Of a stretch of 64,000 bases of DNA, positions 26,462-36,911 are shown in pieces (position 1 is the first letter of the stretch; each line of letters starts with the position of its first letter). A model generated the notes under the pieces. The model did no database searches, was not told where the DNA came from, and saw nothing but the letters and a program-made list of their open reading frames with translations. The translations under genes and the position numbers were made by a program. Source of the stretch: JADCRZ01 sp037718865 (GTDB taxonomy: Bacteria; Bacteroidota; Bacteroidia; Chitinophagales; Chitinophagaceae); NCBI GenBank assembly GCA_037718865.1, contig JBBJMP010000015.1, positions 62,001 to 126,000 on the forward strand, read 5' to 3'.

Positions 26462-27175
26462 ATGAAACAGCGTTGTTTACTTATTGACGATGAACCGCCG
26501 GCCTTAAAAGTATTGTCCTCCCACATTGCGCAAATCAACGGGCTGGAGATTGTGGCGCAATGCAAAAACGCCCTTGAAGCGCTGGACGTGCTGCACCGAA
26601 AAACGGTAGACGTTATTTTCCTGGACATAAATATGCCCAAGATATTGGGTACGGAATTTCTCCGCAGTTTGTCCCATCCGCCGAAAGTGATTTTCGTAAC
26701 GGCCTACCGCGACTATGCGGTAGAAGGCTACGAACTGGACGCCGTAGATTATCTGGTAAAACCCGTTTCGTTTGAACGCTTCGTGAAGGCCATTGCCAAA
26801 TTGAAACGGATGATGGGCCATGAAACCGTTGAACATACAAACGATTTCATTCCCAATCCCGATGCGTTCGTATACCTGAAAGTGGACAAGCACATGCAGA
26901 AGATTTTCATCAACGAAGTACTCTACATCGAAAGCTGGAAGGATTACATTAAACTGTATCTTACGAACGGAAAAAATCCTCTCGTTAAGCAATCTATTTC
27001 TTCAATGGAAAACCTGTTGTCCGAACACCGGTTCATAAGGGTACACCGTTCGTACATGGTGTCCGTTGATAAGATTTCAGGTTACAACGGCTTTTCCGTG
27101 AAAGTAAATGCCACAGAAATTCCGATTGGCCGTTTGTATAAACAGGCTGTGATGGAAAGGCTGCATGCGCCTTGA
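26462..27175 (+). CDS. LytTR-family response regulator (no kinase alongside)
   Basis: This 237-residue regulator has a receiver domain with the acidic pocket LLIDDEPPA and phospho-acceptor Asp in VIFLDINMPKILGTEF (about residue 55). A LytTR DNA-binding domain follows (about 135-235, with YIESWKDYIKLYL and IRVHRSYMVSVDKI). It is close in sequence to the regulator at 49619, which does have kinases. No kinase gene is near this one. It lies 89 bp upstream of a TonB receptor gene that it likely controls. Confidence 0.93.
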   Translation: MKQRCLLIDDEPPALKVLSSHIAQINGLEIVAQCKNALEALDVLHRKTVDVIFLDINMPKILGTEFLRSLSHPPKVIFVTAYRDYAVEGYELDAVDYLVKPVSFERFVKAIAKLKRMMGHETVEHTNDFIPNPDAFVYLKVDKHMQKIFINEVLYIESWKDYIKLYLTNGKNPLVKQSISSMENLLSEHRFIRVHRSYMVSVDKISGYNGFSVKVNATEIPIGRLYKQAVMERLHAP

Positions 27176-27264
27176 TGATATTAAACCGTCAATTAAAAAT
27201 TCACCGCAATCCTTAACCCCGAAAACCTTCACGTTTTATAGATTGACCCCTTAATTACACTACC

Positions 27265-29965
27265 GTGAAAAAGGTTTTCCGTTATACCACTACTCAGATT
27301 TTTGCTCACCTGCTTTGCCTGTCTTTTATCGTTGCTCAAAAGGGAATTATCAACGGAACGGTGCGGGGCGTCGAAGGTGCCTTGTCCGCAGCCACGGTTT
27401 CTGCCGGTCAGGCAACTGTGCTAACGGACGTAAGCGGACGGTTTGCCCTTTCGCTCGATTCCGGCTATCATACGCTTATCGTTACGCAAGCCGGATACAA
27501 GAAAGCAACGCAAGGAGTAGCCCTAGCCCCCGGCAAATTTCAAACCGTTGCGATTACGCTAACGCCGGATGAGGAGTTGGGCGAAGTAGTGGTGCTCGGG
27601 TCCCGTTCCATGGTTCAGCGCAGCAACCTGAATACGCCTGTCCCTGTGGACGTATTCGCGTCAAGCCGTTTACTACAAACCGGCCAAATCAGCCTTACGC
27701 AAATGCTCAATGCTGCGGCACCGTCTTTCAATGCCTCACGAGAACTTTCAAACGAAGCCGTTACCCTTCCTGGGCCCGATCCGCAGCATATATTGATTTT
27801 ACTGAACGGGTGTACGCTACCATAATATGGCTTGGTTTTACGGTGGTGGGTTGAAAGGCCAATTGGGCCGGGGCTCTGTTGGAAATGATTTGAATTCCAT
27901 CCCGTTTTCCGCTATTGAAAAAGTGGAAATACTACGTGACGGTGCCGCAGCGCAATACGGTTCGGATGCCATAGCGGGCGTCATCAATATCCGCTTAAAA
28001 GAATCAACCGGTAAAACATCCGTTCGCCTGCACACAGGACAATATTATAAAGGCGACGGCGAAAAATTTTCATTCGGCATTAACCGGGGCTTCACCATCA
28101 AGAAAAAAGGTTTTTTGAATTTCTCCGTTGACTATCGTTACCAGGAGCCTACGTATCGCGGTGGAGACTATCAAGGCACAGTGTATAGAAACTATCCTGC
28201 AAACGCTACACGCAACGACAGCCTCCTTGTTAAAGTAATAGACGATTCCATCGTAAAAGCAAGAGGTTTTAACCGCAAATCGGTGATTGATAACGTTGGT
28301 ACTTTAAAAATTAGTAGTGGTGGATTTTTAGTGAACGGTGGTTATTCCCTCAGCAATAATACACAACTCTTTTGGACGGCAACTGCAAATGAACGGAAAG
28401 TATGGCGAGACGCCGCTTACCGGTTTCTGAAAAATTCCAATCAGGTCAACCTGGCTTTATATCCGGACGGCTATCAGGCAAGGTCAAATCCGCATACGGT
28501 TGACATTTCTACAATAGCAGGCATAAAAGGTGATACAAAAAAGGCCGAACACTGGGAGCTAACCAGCAGCTATGGTCGAAATGCATTGCGCAGTAATGTC
28601 AGCAACAGCAACAACGCGTCGCAATCGTTTATGGGAAAGGAAGCACCCACTTCGTTCAATACGGGCAAACAAGTTTATCAACAACTCACCAATAATATCC
28701 ATTTCAATAAAAAACACGCAATCCGTGAAAAGTCATTGAACGTAGCCGTTGGCGCTGAATGGAGAATCGAGAATTATCATAACGTAGCCGGAGATTCGGC
28801 TTCCTGGCATAATTACGATCCAACGGGCAGAACGCAAGCCGGTGCAGGGGGTATTCGTCCTGAAAATGTGGTCGATAAAAGCCGTAACGTCTGGGGTACC
28901 TACCTTGACCTGGAAACGGAATGGACCGACCGCTTTCTTTTTGCTGTAGCCGGACGTTATGAATACTACAGCGACTTTGGCGGCAACCTGGCAGGCAAGC
29001 TGGCGGCACGTTATAAATTCTCTGAGCGCTTTCTTTTACGGGCTTCGGTAAACAACGGCTTTCGGGCACCCAGCCCGCAGCAGCGTTATCATGCTTCCAC
29101 CACAAACGGATTTGTACGATTAGGAGGCACATTGCTTATGCCTGCTGTCAGTGGCGTATTCCCTAATGATCATGAAGTGACAAAGGCCCTGGGCATACCG
29201 TCCCTTACCGCAGAAAGAAGTATCAATGTGAGTGGAGGGTTGACAGCAAAAGTAGGCCAGCGTACCAGTCTTACAGTAGATGCCTATTGGATTCAGATAA
29301 AAAACCGGGTTGTCTTGAGTAATCCGTATAACAGAAGGGACAACAAGTCCCTGGACAGTATCTTATCCATTTACCCGGATTTGAATCCAATTAATCAGGT
29401 GTCATTTTTCTCCAATGCCATCAACACCCGGACATACGGAATTGATTTTGTACTGAAGGGAGTTTGGCATTTTCCGAAATCCAGTCTGCAGTATGCGCTG
29501 GCCGCCAACGTCAGCCGGATCAAGGTTTTTGGGGCCATTCAGGTTACAAGCAATCTTCCGGCAAACGGTGTTAATACAAACATATTATTCAACCGGGCAG
29601 ACAAGGCCATGATAGAAAAGGGACAGCCGAGGGATAAGATCATTCTGACCTTACACTACCGGAAAAGGCTCCTTGGCCTCGTGCTCACCAATACCCGTTA
29701 CGGCCGAACGACTATTTTTCATGAGATTACCCCGTCCCTCGATGAATCTTTTTCTCCCAAAATCCTGACGGACGTATCTGTTCAATACAAACCCAAAAGC
29801 TGGCTGACGGTAACCCTGGGCGCTAACAACGTTTTTAACGTGTACCCCGATCGTTTGCGGTATTACGATAACAAAAACAACGGATTATTTATTTACAGCC
29901 CCGATGCCTCGCCGTTTGGATTTAACGGAAGTTATTATTCTGTAGGTATGAACTTTACCTGGTGA
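27265..29965 (+). pseudogene. TonB-dependent receptor, disrupted by one frameshift
   Basis: A GTG at 27265 opens the signal peptide and CarboxypepD_reg-like domain (IINGTVRGVEGALSAATVSA), followed by VVVLGSRSMVQRSNLNTPVP. The frame ends at 27825 after ILILLNGCTLP. The next frame resumes at once with YHNMAWFYGG and the plug motif EILRDGAAAQYGSDAIAG, and runs to the barrel end at 29965. Alignment with the receptor at 50414 predicts LNGKRYHN, so about one extra base lies at 27810-27815. Apart from this break the gene is full length (about 900 residues). It may be a recent loss or a sequencing error. Confidence 0.88.
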
Positions 29966-29994
29966 AAAGTCATAGTAAAAGACATTCTGAAAAC

Positions 29995-30026
29995 AAAAAG
30001 CCTCTCATTTCTGAAAGGCTTTTTAA
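29995..30026 (+). terminator. Rho-independent terminator after the TonB receptor
   Basis: AAAAAGCCT and AGGCTTTTT form a stem around a short CTCATTTCTGAA-type loop and end in a T run. It lies 30 bp after the receptor stop. Confidence 0.8.
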
Positions 30027-30133
30027 AAAATATTGCACTACCTACTCTCCCGCATTGTGGTGCAGTACAATTGGCCATAAGGGGCTTAACTTCTCTATTC
30101 AGAATGTAAAATTCGCTCCACGAAAGCGTATTT

Positions 30134-30345
30134 ATGATTAATTTCAGATATTATAAACGAATGGATCAGTTGTTTCACTTAATGGAAGCCGTCGGCGCTG
30201 TTCAGGGGGTGTTGCTTTCGCTTCTCATTTTTCTTTTTTGGAGAACGTTGCAGTAAATCCAGTTGTCAGCATTCTTTTCATCCTGGCGAGTTCAAACTTT
30301 TTGTACGGCCCTCCGTTTTATTTGTTTTTTTTAGTCTAATATCGA
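30134..30345 (+). pseudogene. N-terminal relic of a membrane-anchored helix-turn-helix regulator (tentative)
   Basis: The ATG at 30134 opens MDQLFHLMEAVGAVQGVLLS followed by LLIFLFWRTLQ and a stop. A further hydrophobic segment (SILFILASSNFLYGPPFYLF) follows. This resembles the first membrane helices of Bacteroidota AraC-type regulators with seven transmembrane segments. The DNA-binding part is absent. Confidence 0.4.
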
Positions 30346-30459
30346 ATGGATGCAAACTGATCCGGCGGCACACCCTGCATTTATTGCCCTTCTTGTTAGA
30401 TTTAGGCTTTAATCAACCCTTTTGAAACTTACATTAGTTGATTATATAAAAATTAAAAT

Positions 30460-30767
30460 ATGAAACACTTACTTAGTCATATGAATATTCTTCTTTGTTT
30501 TACATGCATCTCCAACATTTTATTTGCGCAAGACCCGAGAGAAGCTGAAATAAGGCGATTAGAAAACCTTGAAAGAGAGTCCGCTTTAACAAGTGATTCG
30601 GCATTACTGTTTGGCAAAATTTGGTCATCAAATATGGTGATAAATACTCCGGCTAATGTTGTGGGAACAATTGAGGGGACGAAAGCCAGCTGAGGTCCGG
30701 CAATCTCAATTACCTTTTTGAAAGAAACATTGAGAAAATAACTCAAACCACAAGGATATCAGGTTAA
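30460..30767 (+). pseudogene. DUF4440/SnoaL-like exported protein, frameshifted and truncated
   Basis: The frame from 30460 has a signal peptide ending LFAQ and then AEIRRLENLERESALTSDSA and FGKIWSSNMVINTPANVV. It stops at 30691-30693. The -1 frame continues as LRSGNLNYLFERNIEKITQT and stops at 30767. This is the first half of a DUF4440 domain (NTF2 fold). The second half is missing. Confidence 0.7.
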
Positions 30768-31043
30768 TGCAGGAAAGACTGTCACGAGACGGTTTACAAA
30801 TAATTGGTTATATAAAATTATCATTGGAGCATCATAGCACGGCAAGCAACAATCATAAAAGTGGAATGAAGTATATAGGTTGAACGTTTAGATTGTAGCA
30901 TGAACCAGGAAGCAATACTTTAAGAGCAACTTCAATTTATTTCACTATTAACTCTTACAATATAAAACGAAGAAAGTTTATTGATTCAGCTATTCTTAGC
31001 GGTTTAGTTTTTCTTTTCCTTAATTCAAAAACAGTATAAAGAC
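30768..31043. other. Gene-free stretch
   Basis: Nothing is recognised. It separates the DUF4440 relic from the small membrane protein gene at 31044. Confidence 0.4.
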
Positions 31044-31307
31044 ATGGCGCTCAACAAAACCGTGCGACGCGAAATAGAAGTCGCCTTCTCAAAACATGCA
31101 CAACCTGCCTGGTTCAGAGTTGTAAAGTATACTTTCTTAATTACTGCATTATATTTTTTCCGGCGGGAAAAGGCATTCTGGATTATCCTGCTGATTGTGT
31201 TTATTCTTGGACTGATCTTGCATTTTTGGTATCGCCGCAAAACACAGGGCTGGACAAAAAGCTATGGCTTGTGGAACTATGAAAAAAATAAATCTAAATA
31301 TGTATGA
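31044..31307 (+). CDS. Small membrane protein of unknown function
   Basis: This 87-residue protein has a basic N-terminal part (MALNKTVRREIEVAF), two hydrophobic segments (about 28-38 and 44-60) and an aromatic or basic tail (RRKTQGWTKSYGLWNYEKNK). Its stop overlaps the methyltransferase start as ATGA (31304-31307), which supports it being a real translated gene. I recognise no family. Confidence 0.6.
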   Translation: MALNKTVRREIEVAFSKHAQPAWFRVVKYTFLITALYFFRREKAFWIILLIVFILGLILHFWYRRKTQGWTKSYGLWNYEKNKSKYV

Positions 31308-32021
31308 CCAACGATGTTCCTGATAACTGGTATGAAACTTTTTTCTCCGGCATCAACTGCGAAATATGGGAAAAAGCGGTAACACCTGAATGGACAAATG
31401 CTGAAGTTGAATTTTCTTGATATTCCTTGTGGAACAGGCAGACATTCTATTGCGCTTGCAAATGAAGGTTATCAACTAACAGCCGTTGATATTTCTAAAG
31501 AATATATAAATGTATTGAAGAGGAAAGTTGAAGAGCAACAACTGAGCATTGAGGTGATAGAGGGAAACATTGTGTTACTGCAATTAACAGGTTCCTTCGA
31601 TGGCGCATTTTGCCTGGGCAATAGCTTTGGATATTTTAATTTCCAGGGAATGGAAACCTTTTTAGATGAAGTTTCAAAAACTTTAAAGCAAAGTGCAAGA
31701 TGGGTAATTAATACCGGGCTGATGGCAGAAAGTTTTCTTACAAAATTCGTTAAAGAAAATAAATATGAGCTTCCCGGTTTGACTATGGAGATAAATAATG
31801 ACTATGATGAATGGAACAGTTGTTTACTTACTACACTTACCTATACAAAAGATGGCAAACAGGAAGTACATCGTTTCAAACACCATGTTTACACAGTTGC
31901 CGAACTCATCAGGTTGCTTGGTAAGGTTGGTTTAAAAACAATTGCGTTGTATGGTTCTACCGAAAAAAAAGCATATAAATTAGGCAATGCGCAATTGTTT
32001 TTAGTAGCCGAAAAAAGCTAA
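31304..32021 (+). pseudogene. SAM-dependent methyltransferase with internal deletion/frameshift
   Basis: The N-terminus MTNDVPDNWYETFFSGINCE continues to EWTNAEVEFS and stops at TGA. The rest begins in another frame with LNFLDIPCGTGRHSIALANE (SAM-binding motif I) and continues through ITAVDIS-like and FDGAFCLGNSFGYF motifs to 32021. In related proteins roughly a dozen residues separate AEVDFL from the motif I strand. Here they are missing, and the join lies in TTGAATTTTCTTGA, which suggests a deletion. An ATG at 31398 could still start a shorter protein of 207 residues. Confidence 0.75.
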
Positions 32022-32586
32022 ACTAAGAGAGCCCTGCAAATAAGGCCAACCGTGACTTACCAGATCCTGCTATTTGCTAAATTGCATGAGTCCAGGTTCG
32101 TACGAAATTCGATCTGAAAAAAACTGCATACCTATAAGCAATTATAAGTGAGTGAACTACTACCCAGCCCGTTATTTACGGGAACCGGAGCTGTCTAGAG
32201 AACAACAGCTAAGTACATGAATATATTTATATCCCGGAGGTATTATTTTAGGTAGAGAAGTTTGGCATGGATTGACTGTCTTTTTATTACTGATTTTTAC
32301 TCGAATGCTTTGCACATTTGGGTGCTCTTTTTACCTGCTTCATGAGATAAATTTCAAATAAACTTTTAGCCATAATCAATGGAAATAAATACTTTTATCA
32401 GGGTATTTGCAGTTCATTAAAGTGGTGAGTAATTCGGTGAGTCATCTTACTGCAAGCAGGTTTGGTGCTATTTAATCGGCGATATTATCAAAGCACATGG
32501 GGAGATATAAAAGTGGAAAGTAAGGTGGGGAGAATGAGAAGTTTATTTTCAATGGCTTAATTAAGATATTTTCATATAACAAGCAA
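32022..32586. other. Gene-free stretch upstream of the propeller kinase
   Basis: This 565-bp stretch has no recognised gene. It contains one copy of a dispersed 42-bp repeat (32403-32445) and presumably the promoter of the kinase gene at 32587. Confidence 0.5.
32403..32445 (+). repeat. Dispersed 42/43-bp repeat, copy A
   Basis: This matches 42285-42326 with one indel and one substitution. The core is a direct repeat of GGTGAGT around AATTC, preceded by GCAGTTCATTAAA. Both copies lie in gene-poor DNA. The origin is unknown; an attachment site or mobile-element end is possible. Confidence 0.6.
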
Positions 32587-35500
32587 ATGAAATCTAGTGC
32601 TTTTTTAGGTATTTCAGTGTGGCTGCTATTATGGAGCAATAGTCGGGAAAGCTATGCCCAAAATCAAAAACTCAGGTTCGAACACATTACCACAGAGCAG
32701 GGACTCCCCGATAATACAGCCCTTTGCAATATGCAGGATAGTAAAGGATTCCTTTGGTTTGGTACTTATAATGGCCTGTGTAAATACGACGGCTATAGTT
32801 TTACAACTTACCAGTTTGATCCCAACGATGCTACTTCTATCAGTGGCAATTTGATTACCAGAATTTTTGAAGACAGCGGTGGCACTATTTGGGTGATAGC
32901 AAGAGGATCGGGTATTTTTCTTTTTGACCGCAGTACAGAAAAATTTACCCGCTTTAAACCTAAGTCCGGCTTTCTTTCTCCAAATTATAGTTCTTCCTGG
33001 GCGTTGAATGAAGATAAGGAAGGTAAAATCTGGACCGGTAACGATCATGATGGCCGATTAATAAGGTATGATAAGAAAACCGGTACACTTGATGACTTTA
33101 CAGACAGCATATTTGCAAAACAGGATTCAAATACAAAAGAAGATGCAGGGATAAATACTATATATAAGGACAAATATGGAATGCTTTGGATAGGGAGTAG
33201 CTACGGATTGCACCGGATAAATCTGATACCACAGGGGCAAGGGAAATCATCTAAAATTAGTTTTACCTCTTACCTGCATGATCATAAAATTAACGGAACC
33301 CTTACGGGTAATGACAAAACGAAGATAAAAAGGAGAAAATTTGTATGGGTTAGTTCAATATCTGAAGATAGCAGCGGAATGCTTTGGGTCGCTAGTGATG
33401 GCATAATTAATTTATTGGATCCAAGGTCTGGAGAGTGTAATCAAAGATTTATACCTGACCCGAAGAATCCTCACTCCATTTACAGCGAGGATATCTGGGA
33501 TATTGCAGTAGATAAAAACGGCGACCTATGGGTAGGTTCGGCTAATGTACTCAACAAGCTAAACAAGGAACGCACATCATTTACGCGCTATATACACGAT
33601 CAACATGATCCCACAAGCTTCAATGGAAATAAATTTTTTGGGTTGTTTGTTGATAATTCTAATATTCTATGGCTCTCCACTCTTGGAGGTCTCGACAAAG
33701 TAGATTTGAATCAGAAAGCAATAGACCTTTACAGACATAGTCCTTCCGATATTCATTCCTTAAGTAATAATAATGTAAGTGCTATTTGTGAAGATAGAAC
33801 CGGTATTGTTTGGCTCGGCACCATAGGAGGAGGATTAAATGCATGGAATAAGCAAACGAATACCTTTGCCCACTACCGTGACAATCCTTCAAAGCAGGGA
33901 AGTATAGGCAGTGATTCCATCACTGCTATTCTTGAGGATCGGGAGGGTACCCTTTGGATGGGTGGAGGTAAAAATTCTATTGGAATACTCTCAAAGCTCG
34001 ATCGGGAAACCGGTACATTTAAAAATCATTCCTTTAAATTACCTTTTCAGACTACCTATGGTAACCCGGTTCTTACGCTTTATGAAGACAGACAAGGATT
34101 GATATGGATCGGTTCTACAGGTGGAGTCAGCCGTTTCAATCCTAAAACGGAAATATGGGTCCATTATACTTATGATCCAAAAAATCGGGAAGGCATTAGT
34201 GATTACTGGACCAACGCTATCTGTGAAGATAACAAAGGGAATTTCTGGTTGGGTCATAATAGCTATGCCTTAGACAAATTGGATCCTAAAACAGGTAAGA
34301 TTACGCATTACACACATAACCAGAATGATTCAACAAGTATCACCTCAAGTGCTGTAAAAAGTATTTTCAAAGATTCAAAAGGCACCCTGTGGTTTGCCAC
34401 GCGATATGGAGGACTGTGCCGGTTAAACGAGGCAAACGAAACCTTTACCTCATTTACTAAAAAAGATGGTTTACCCAGTAATACCATTTATTCCATACTG
34501 GAAGATGACGATGGCAATTTATGGCTCACCACCAATAAGGGACTTTGTCGTTTTAACCCCTTTGCCCGTACCTTCACCAATTTGGATAAAAATGACGGAT
34601 TACAGGGTGATCAGTTTGAAATAAGAGTGGAAAATGCCGGTGGATGTTTTAAAGGAAAGGATGGAACTTTATACTTTGGTGGTCCCAATGGCTTTAATGT
34701 ATTTCATCCACATAATCTACATGTCAATACAATAGTACCTCCCGTAGTTATTACCCGGTTTTCATTGTTTAATACAGTGATTCCGGGAAAAAGCGAGGCA
34801 AAGCAAATTGAGTTAAGCCATGACCAGAACTTCTTCTCTTTTGAATTTGCTGCTTTAAACTATAGCAGTCCTGTAAAAAATCAATATGCCTATCAGTTGG
34901 TTGGAATAGATAAGCATTGGATCTATTCAGGGCAGCAGAGGCTGGCTAACTATACAAACATTGCGCCCGGCACTTATGTGTTCCAGGTAAAAGCTTCCAA
35001 TCGCGATGGCATCTGGAATGAAAAGGGCACTTCTATTACTATTATTATTCACCCGCCATGGTGGCAAACATGGTGGGCTTATCTGCTTGAGGCAGCAATA
35101 ATAACAGTTTTGTTTTATAGTATTTATTACATACGCATTTCCCGCTTAAAAGAACTGCAACAGGTACGAAATAAAATTGCCCATGATTTGCATGACGATG
35201 TGGGGAGCACCTTAAGTAGCATCAGCATTATGAGCGAGGTTGCAAAACAAAAGGCTCCTCAATCATCTGTATTGCTGGAAAAGATTGGAAGCGATGCGCA
35301 ACAGATACAGGAGAGCATGAGTGATATTGTTTGGGCAATTAATCCGAAAAATGACCGCTTTGAAAATGTACTGCAGCGCATGAAAATATTTGCAGCGGGA
35401 ATTTTGGAAGCGAGTAATATAGAGCTGGTTTTCTCAGCCGATGAGGCATTACATAACTTGAAGCTTACCATGAATCAGCGCAAAGACCTTTATTTTATTT

Positions 35501-35751
35501 TTAAAGAGGCGGTAACAAACATGGTAAAATATTCTGCATGTAAAAATGCAGTGGTAAAAATTTCAATGAGTAACCGAACGTTTGATATTTTAGTGCAGGA
35601 CGACGGAAATGGCTTTGATACCACAAATCAAACTATGGGGGGAAATGGCTTACACAATATGCAGAAAAGAGCAAAAGATTTAAAAGGTGTTTTGGCAATT
35701 GATTCAGAAAAAGGCAGGGGTACAACGGTGCATCTTCAGTTTAAGATTTAG
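32587..35751 (+). CDS. Two-component propeller sensor histidine kinase (HisKA_3 type)
   Basis: This 1054-residue membrane sensor has a signal peptide, then about a dozen two-component propeller repeats (for example SKGFLWFGTYNGLCKYDG and DRTGIVWLGTIGGGLNAW) forming periplasmic beta-propellers to about residue 710. A Y_Y_Y domain follows (about 735-800, NQYAYQLVGIDKHWIYSG), then one transmembrane helix (WWAYLLEAAIITVLFYSIYY). The kinase core has the phospho-acceptor in IAHDLHDDVGSTLSSISIMS and an HATPase domain (EAVTNMVKYSACKNA, DDGNGFD, GNGLHNMQKRA). It lacks the fused receiver and AraC parts of hybrid systems. The partner is the NarL-type regulator 170 bp downstream. Confidence 0.95.
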   Translation: MKSSAFLGISVWLLLWSNSRESYAQNQKLRFEHITTEQGLPDNTALCNMQDSKGFLWFGTYNGLCKYDGYSFTTYQFDPNDATSISGNLITRIFEDSGGTIWVIARGSGIFLFDRSTEKFTRFKPKSGFLSPNYSSSWALNEDKEGKIWTGNDHDGRLIRYDKKTGTLDDFTDSIFAKQDSNTKEDAGINTIYKDKYGMLWIGSSYGLHRINLIPQGQGKSSKISFTSYLHDHKINGTLTGNDKTKIKRRKFVWVSSISEDSSGMLWVASDGIINLLDPRSGECNQRFIPDPKNPHSIYSEDIWDIAVDKNGDLWVGSANVLNKLNKERTSFTRYIHDQHDPTSFNGNKFFGLFVDNSNILWLSTLGGLDKVDLNQKAIDLYRHSPSDIHSLSNNNVSAICEDRTGIVWLGTIGGGLNAWNKQTNTFAHYRDNPSKQGSIGSDSITAILEDREGTLWMGGGKNSIGILSKLDRETGTFKNHSFKLPFQTTYGNPVLTLYEDRQGLIWIGSTGGVSRFNPKTEIWVHYTYDPKNREGISDYWTNAICEDNKGNFWLGHNSYALDKLDPKTGKITHYTHNQNDSTSITSSAVKSIFKDSKGTLWFATRYGGLCRLNEANETFTSFTKKDGLPSNTIYSILEDDDGNLWLTTNKGLCRFNPFARTFTNLDKNDGLQGDQFEIRVENAGGCFKGKDGTLYFGGPNGFNVFHPHNLHVNTIVPPVVITRFSLFNTVIPGKSEAKQIELSHDQNFFSFEFAALNYSSPVKNQYAYQLVGIDKHWIYSGQQRLANYTNIAPGTYVFQVKASNRDGIWNEKGTSITIIIHPPWWQTWWAYLLEAAIITVLFYSIYYIRISRLKELQQVRNKIAHDLHDDVGSTLSSISIMSEVAKQKAPQSSVLLEKIGSDAQQIQESMSDIVWAINPKNDRFENVLQRMKIFAAGILEASNIELVFSADEALHNLKLTMNQRKDLYFIFKEAVTNMVKYSACKNAVVKISMSNRTFDILVQDDGNGFDTTNQTMGGNGLHNMQKRAKDLKGVLAIDSEKGRGTTVHLQFKI

Positions 35752-35839
35752 ACAAAGGCTTATGAAAAAATTAATCCGGTTCACTGATCATGCTCTGATT
35801 CAGAAAAAAGTTAGCATTTATCTCAATTTCTTTTCAGAA

Positions 35840-35860
35840 AATCACCTGAACGGGTGATTG
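35840..35860 (+). promoter_or_regulatory. Inverted repeat upstream of the NarL-type regulator, candidate operator
   Basis: AATCACC-TGAACG-GGTGATT forms a 7-bp-arm dyad 60-80 bp upstream of the regulator start. Its complement closely matches the site at 36639-36656 (consensus TCACCCGTTYAGGYGAT, 16 of 19 aligned positions). It could also form a weak hairpin after the kinase gene. I favour an operator because of the second site. Confidence 0.5.
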
Positions 35861-35922
35861 TTACTTTAAAATAATATCAATTATTTTGGGCGTCAGCAAT
35901 TTTCATTAGTTAATCATAAATA

Positions 35923-36561
35923 TTGGAAATCAAAGTAGCCATCTTCGAAGATAACAAACCTCTCCGTGACAGCTTATCGGTTCTTATCGCAGGCTCACCC
36001 GCTTTTGCTTGCACCGGCTCTTTTGCCAACGCAAGAAAAGTGCTTAAAGATATTGAAAGCAGTGAGCCTGACGTAGTGCTGATGGATATTGATATGCCCG
36101 GCATTTCTGGCATTGAAGCAGTACAAATCATCAAACAAAAATTTCCACACATTCAAATACTCATGCAAACTGTTTTTGATGATGACGATAAGATATTTGC
36201 TTCAATATGTGCCGGTGCCTCAGGTTACCTTCTTAAAAAAACCCCTCCCTCTAAAATTCTGGATGCAATAAAGGAAACTGCAGAGGGTGGCGCACCAATG
36301 ACTCCTTCTGTTGCAGCAAAAGTGCTGCAGATGTTTCAAAAACAAAGTGCACAGGCCCCAGTTGAGTTTATTGATTTGTCTGCGAGAGAAAGAGAAGTGT
36401 TGAAACAATTAGTTACCGGCGATAGTTATAAGATGATTGCAGCAGTCTGTTATATTAGTATTGATACTGTGAAATCGCATATTAAAAATATTTATCAAAA
36501 GCTTCATGTAAACTCCAAATCTGAGGCGGTAGCAAAAGCAATCAGGCAGAAGCTGGTATAA
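35923..36561 (+). CDS. NarL/FixJ-family response regulator
   Basis: This 212-residue regulator has a receiver domain with IFEDNKPLR and the phospho-acceptor Asp in VVLMDIDMPGISGIEAV, then a LuxR-type helix-turn-helix (LSAREREVLKQLVTGDSYKM, SIDTVKSHIKNIYQKL). It starts with TTG at 35923. No ATG is available nearby in frame. It follows the HisKA_3 kinase, the usual partner type for NarL regulators. The recognition helix sequence AAVCYISIDTVKSH is slightly unusual but within the family. Confidence 0.94.
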   Translation: MEIKVAIFEDNKPLRDSLSVLIAGSPAFACTGSFANARKVLKDIESSEPDVVLMDIDMPGISGIEAVQIIKQKFPHIQILMQTVFDDDDKIFASICAGASGYLLKKTPPSKILDAIKETAEGGAPMTPSVAAKVLQMFQKQSAQAPVEFIDLSAREREVLKQLVTGDSYKMIAAVCYISIDTVKSHIKNIYQKLHVNSKSEAVAKAIRQKLV

Positions 36562-36638
36562 TTCCAATCAGCCGGTATTTCTGTTGTACTACTCTGCTTC
36601 TAAAAATATTATCCACACTGTCTTCTTAAGATAAAATT

Positions 36639-36656
36639 CACCCGTTTAGGCGATTG
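36639..36656 (+). promoter_or_regulatory. Second candidate operator for the NarL-type regulator
   Basis: CACCCGTTTAGGCGATTG is an inverted-orientation relative of the dyad at 35840-35860. It lies between the regulator gene and the NTF2-like gene at 36912. The shared pattern is CACC-N6-GGYGATTG. A role in control of both genes is inferred. Confidence 0.45.
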
Positions 36657-36911
36657 ATTTAAGCGTTGGTGAAGAGTACGTTTGTAATGACGAGGCCTTT
36701 AAAACGATAATCGTAACATAATAAAAAACATGAAACCACTCTATTTTCCCGACAAACTGCTGTTTTTCGTTCTAAATTCCGCGTCAAGAAACATAGCAAA
36801 GGTTACCCTATCAGCAGCAATTAATTTAATTGTTGAATGACCGTGATGGTATGGCGAAATAACAATGGAATTAAGCTTACTTTTATTTTTCATCATTAAA
36901 ACTCTCATAAT

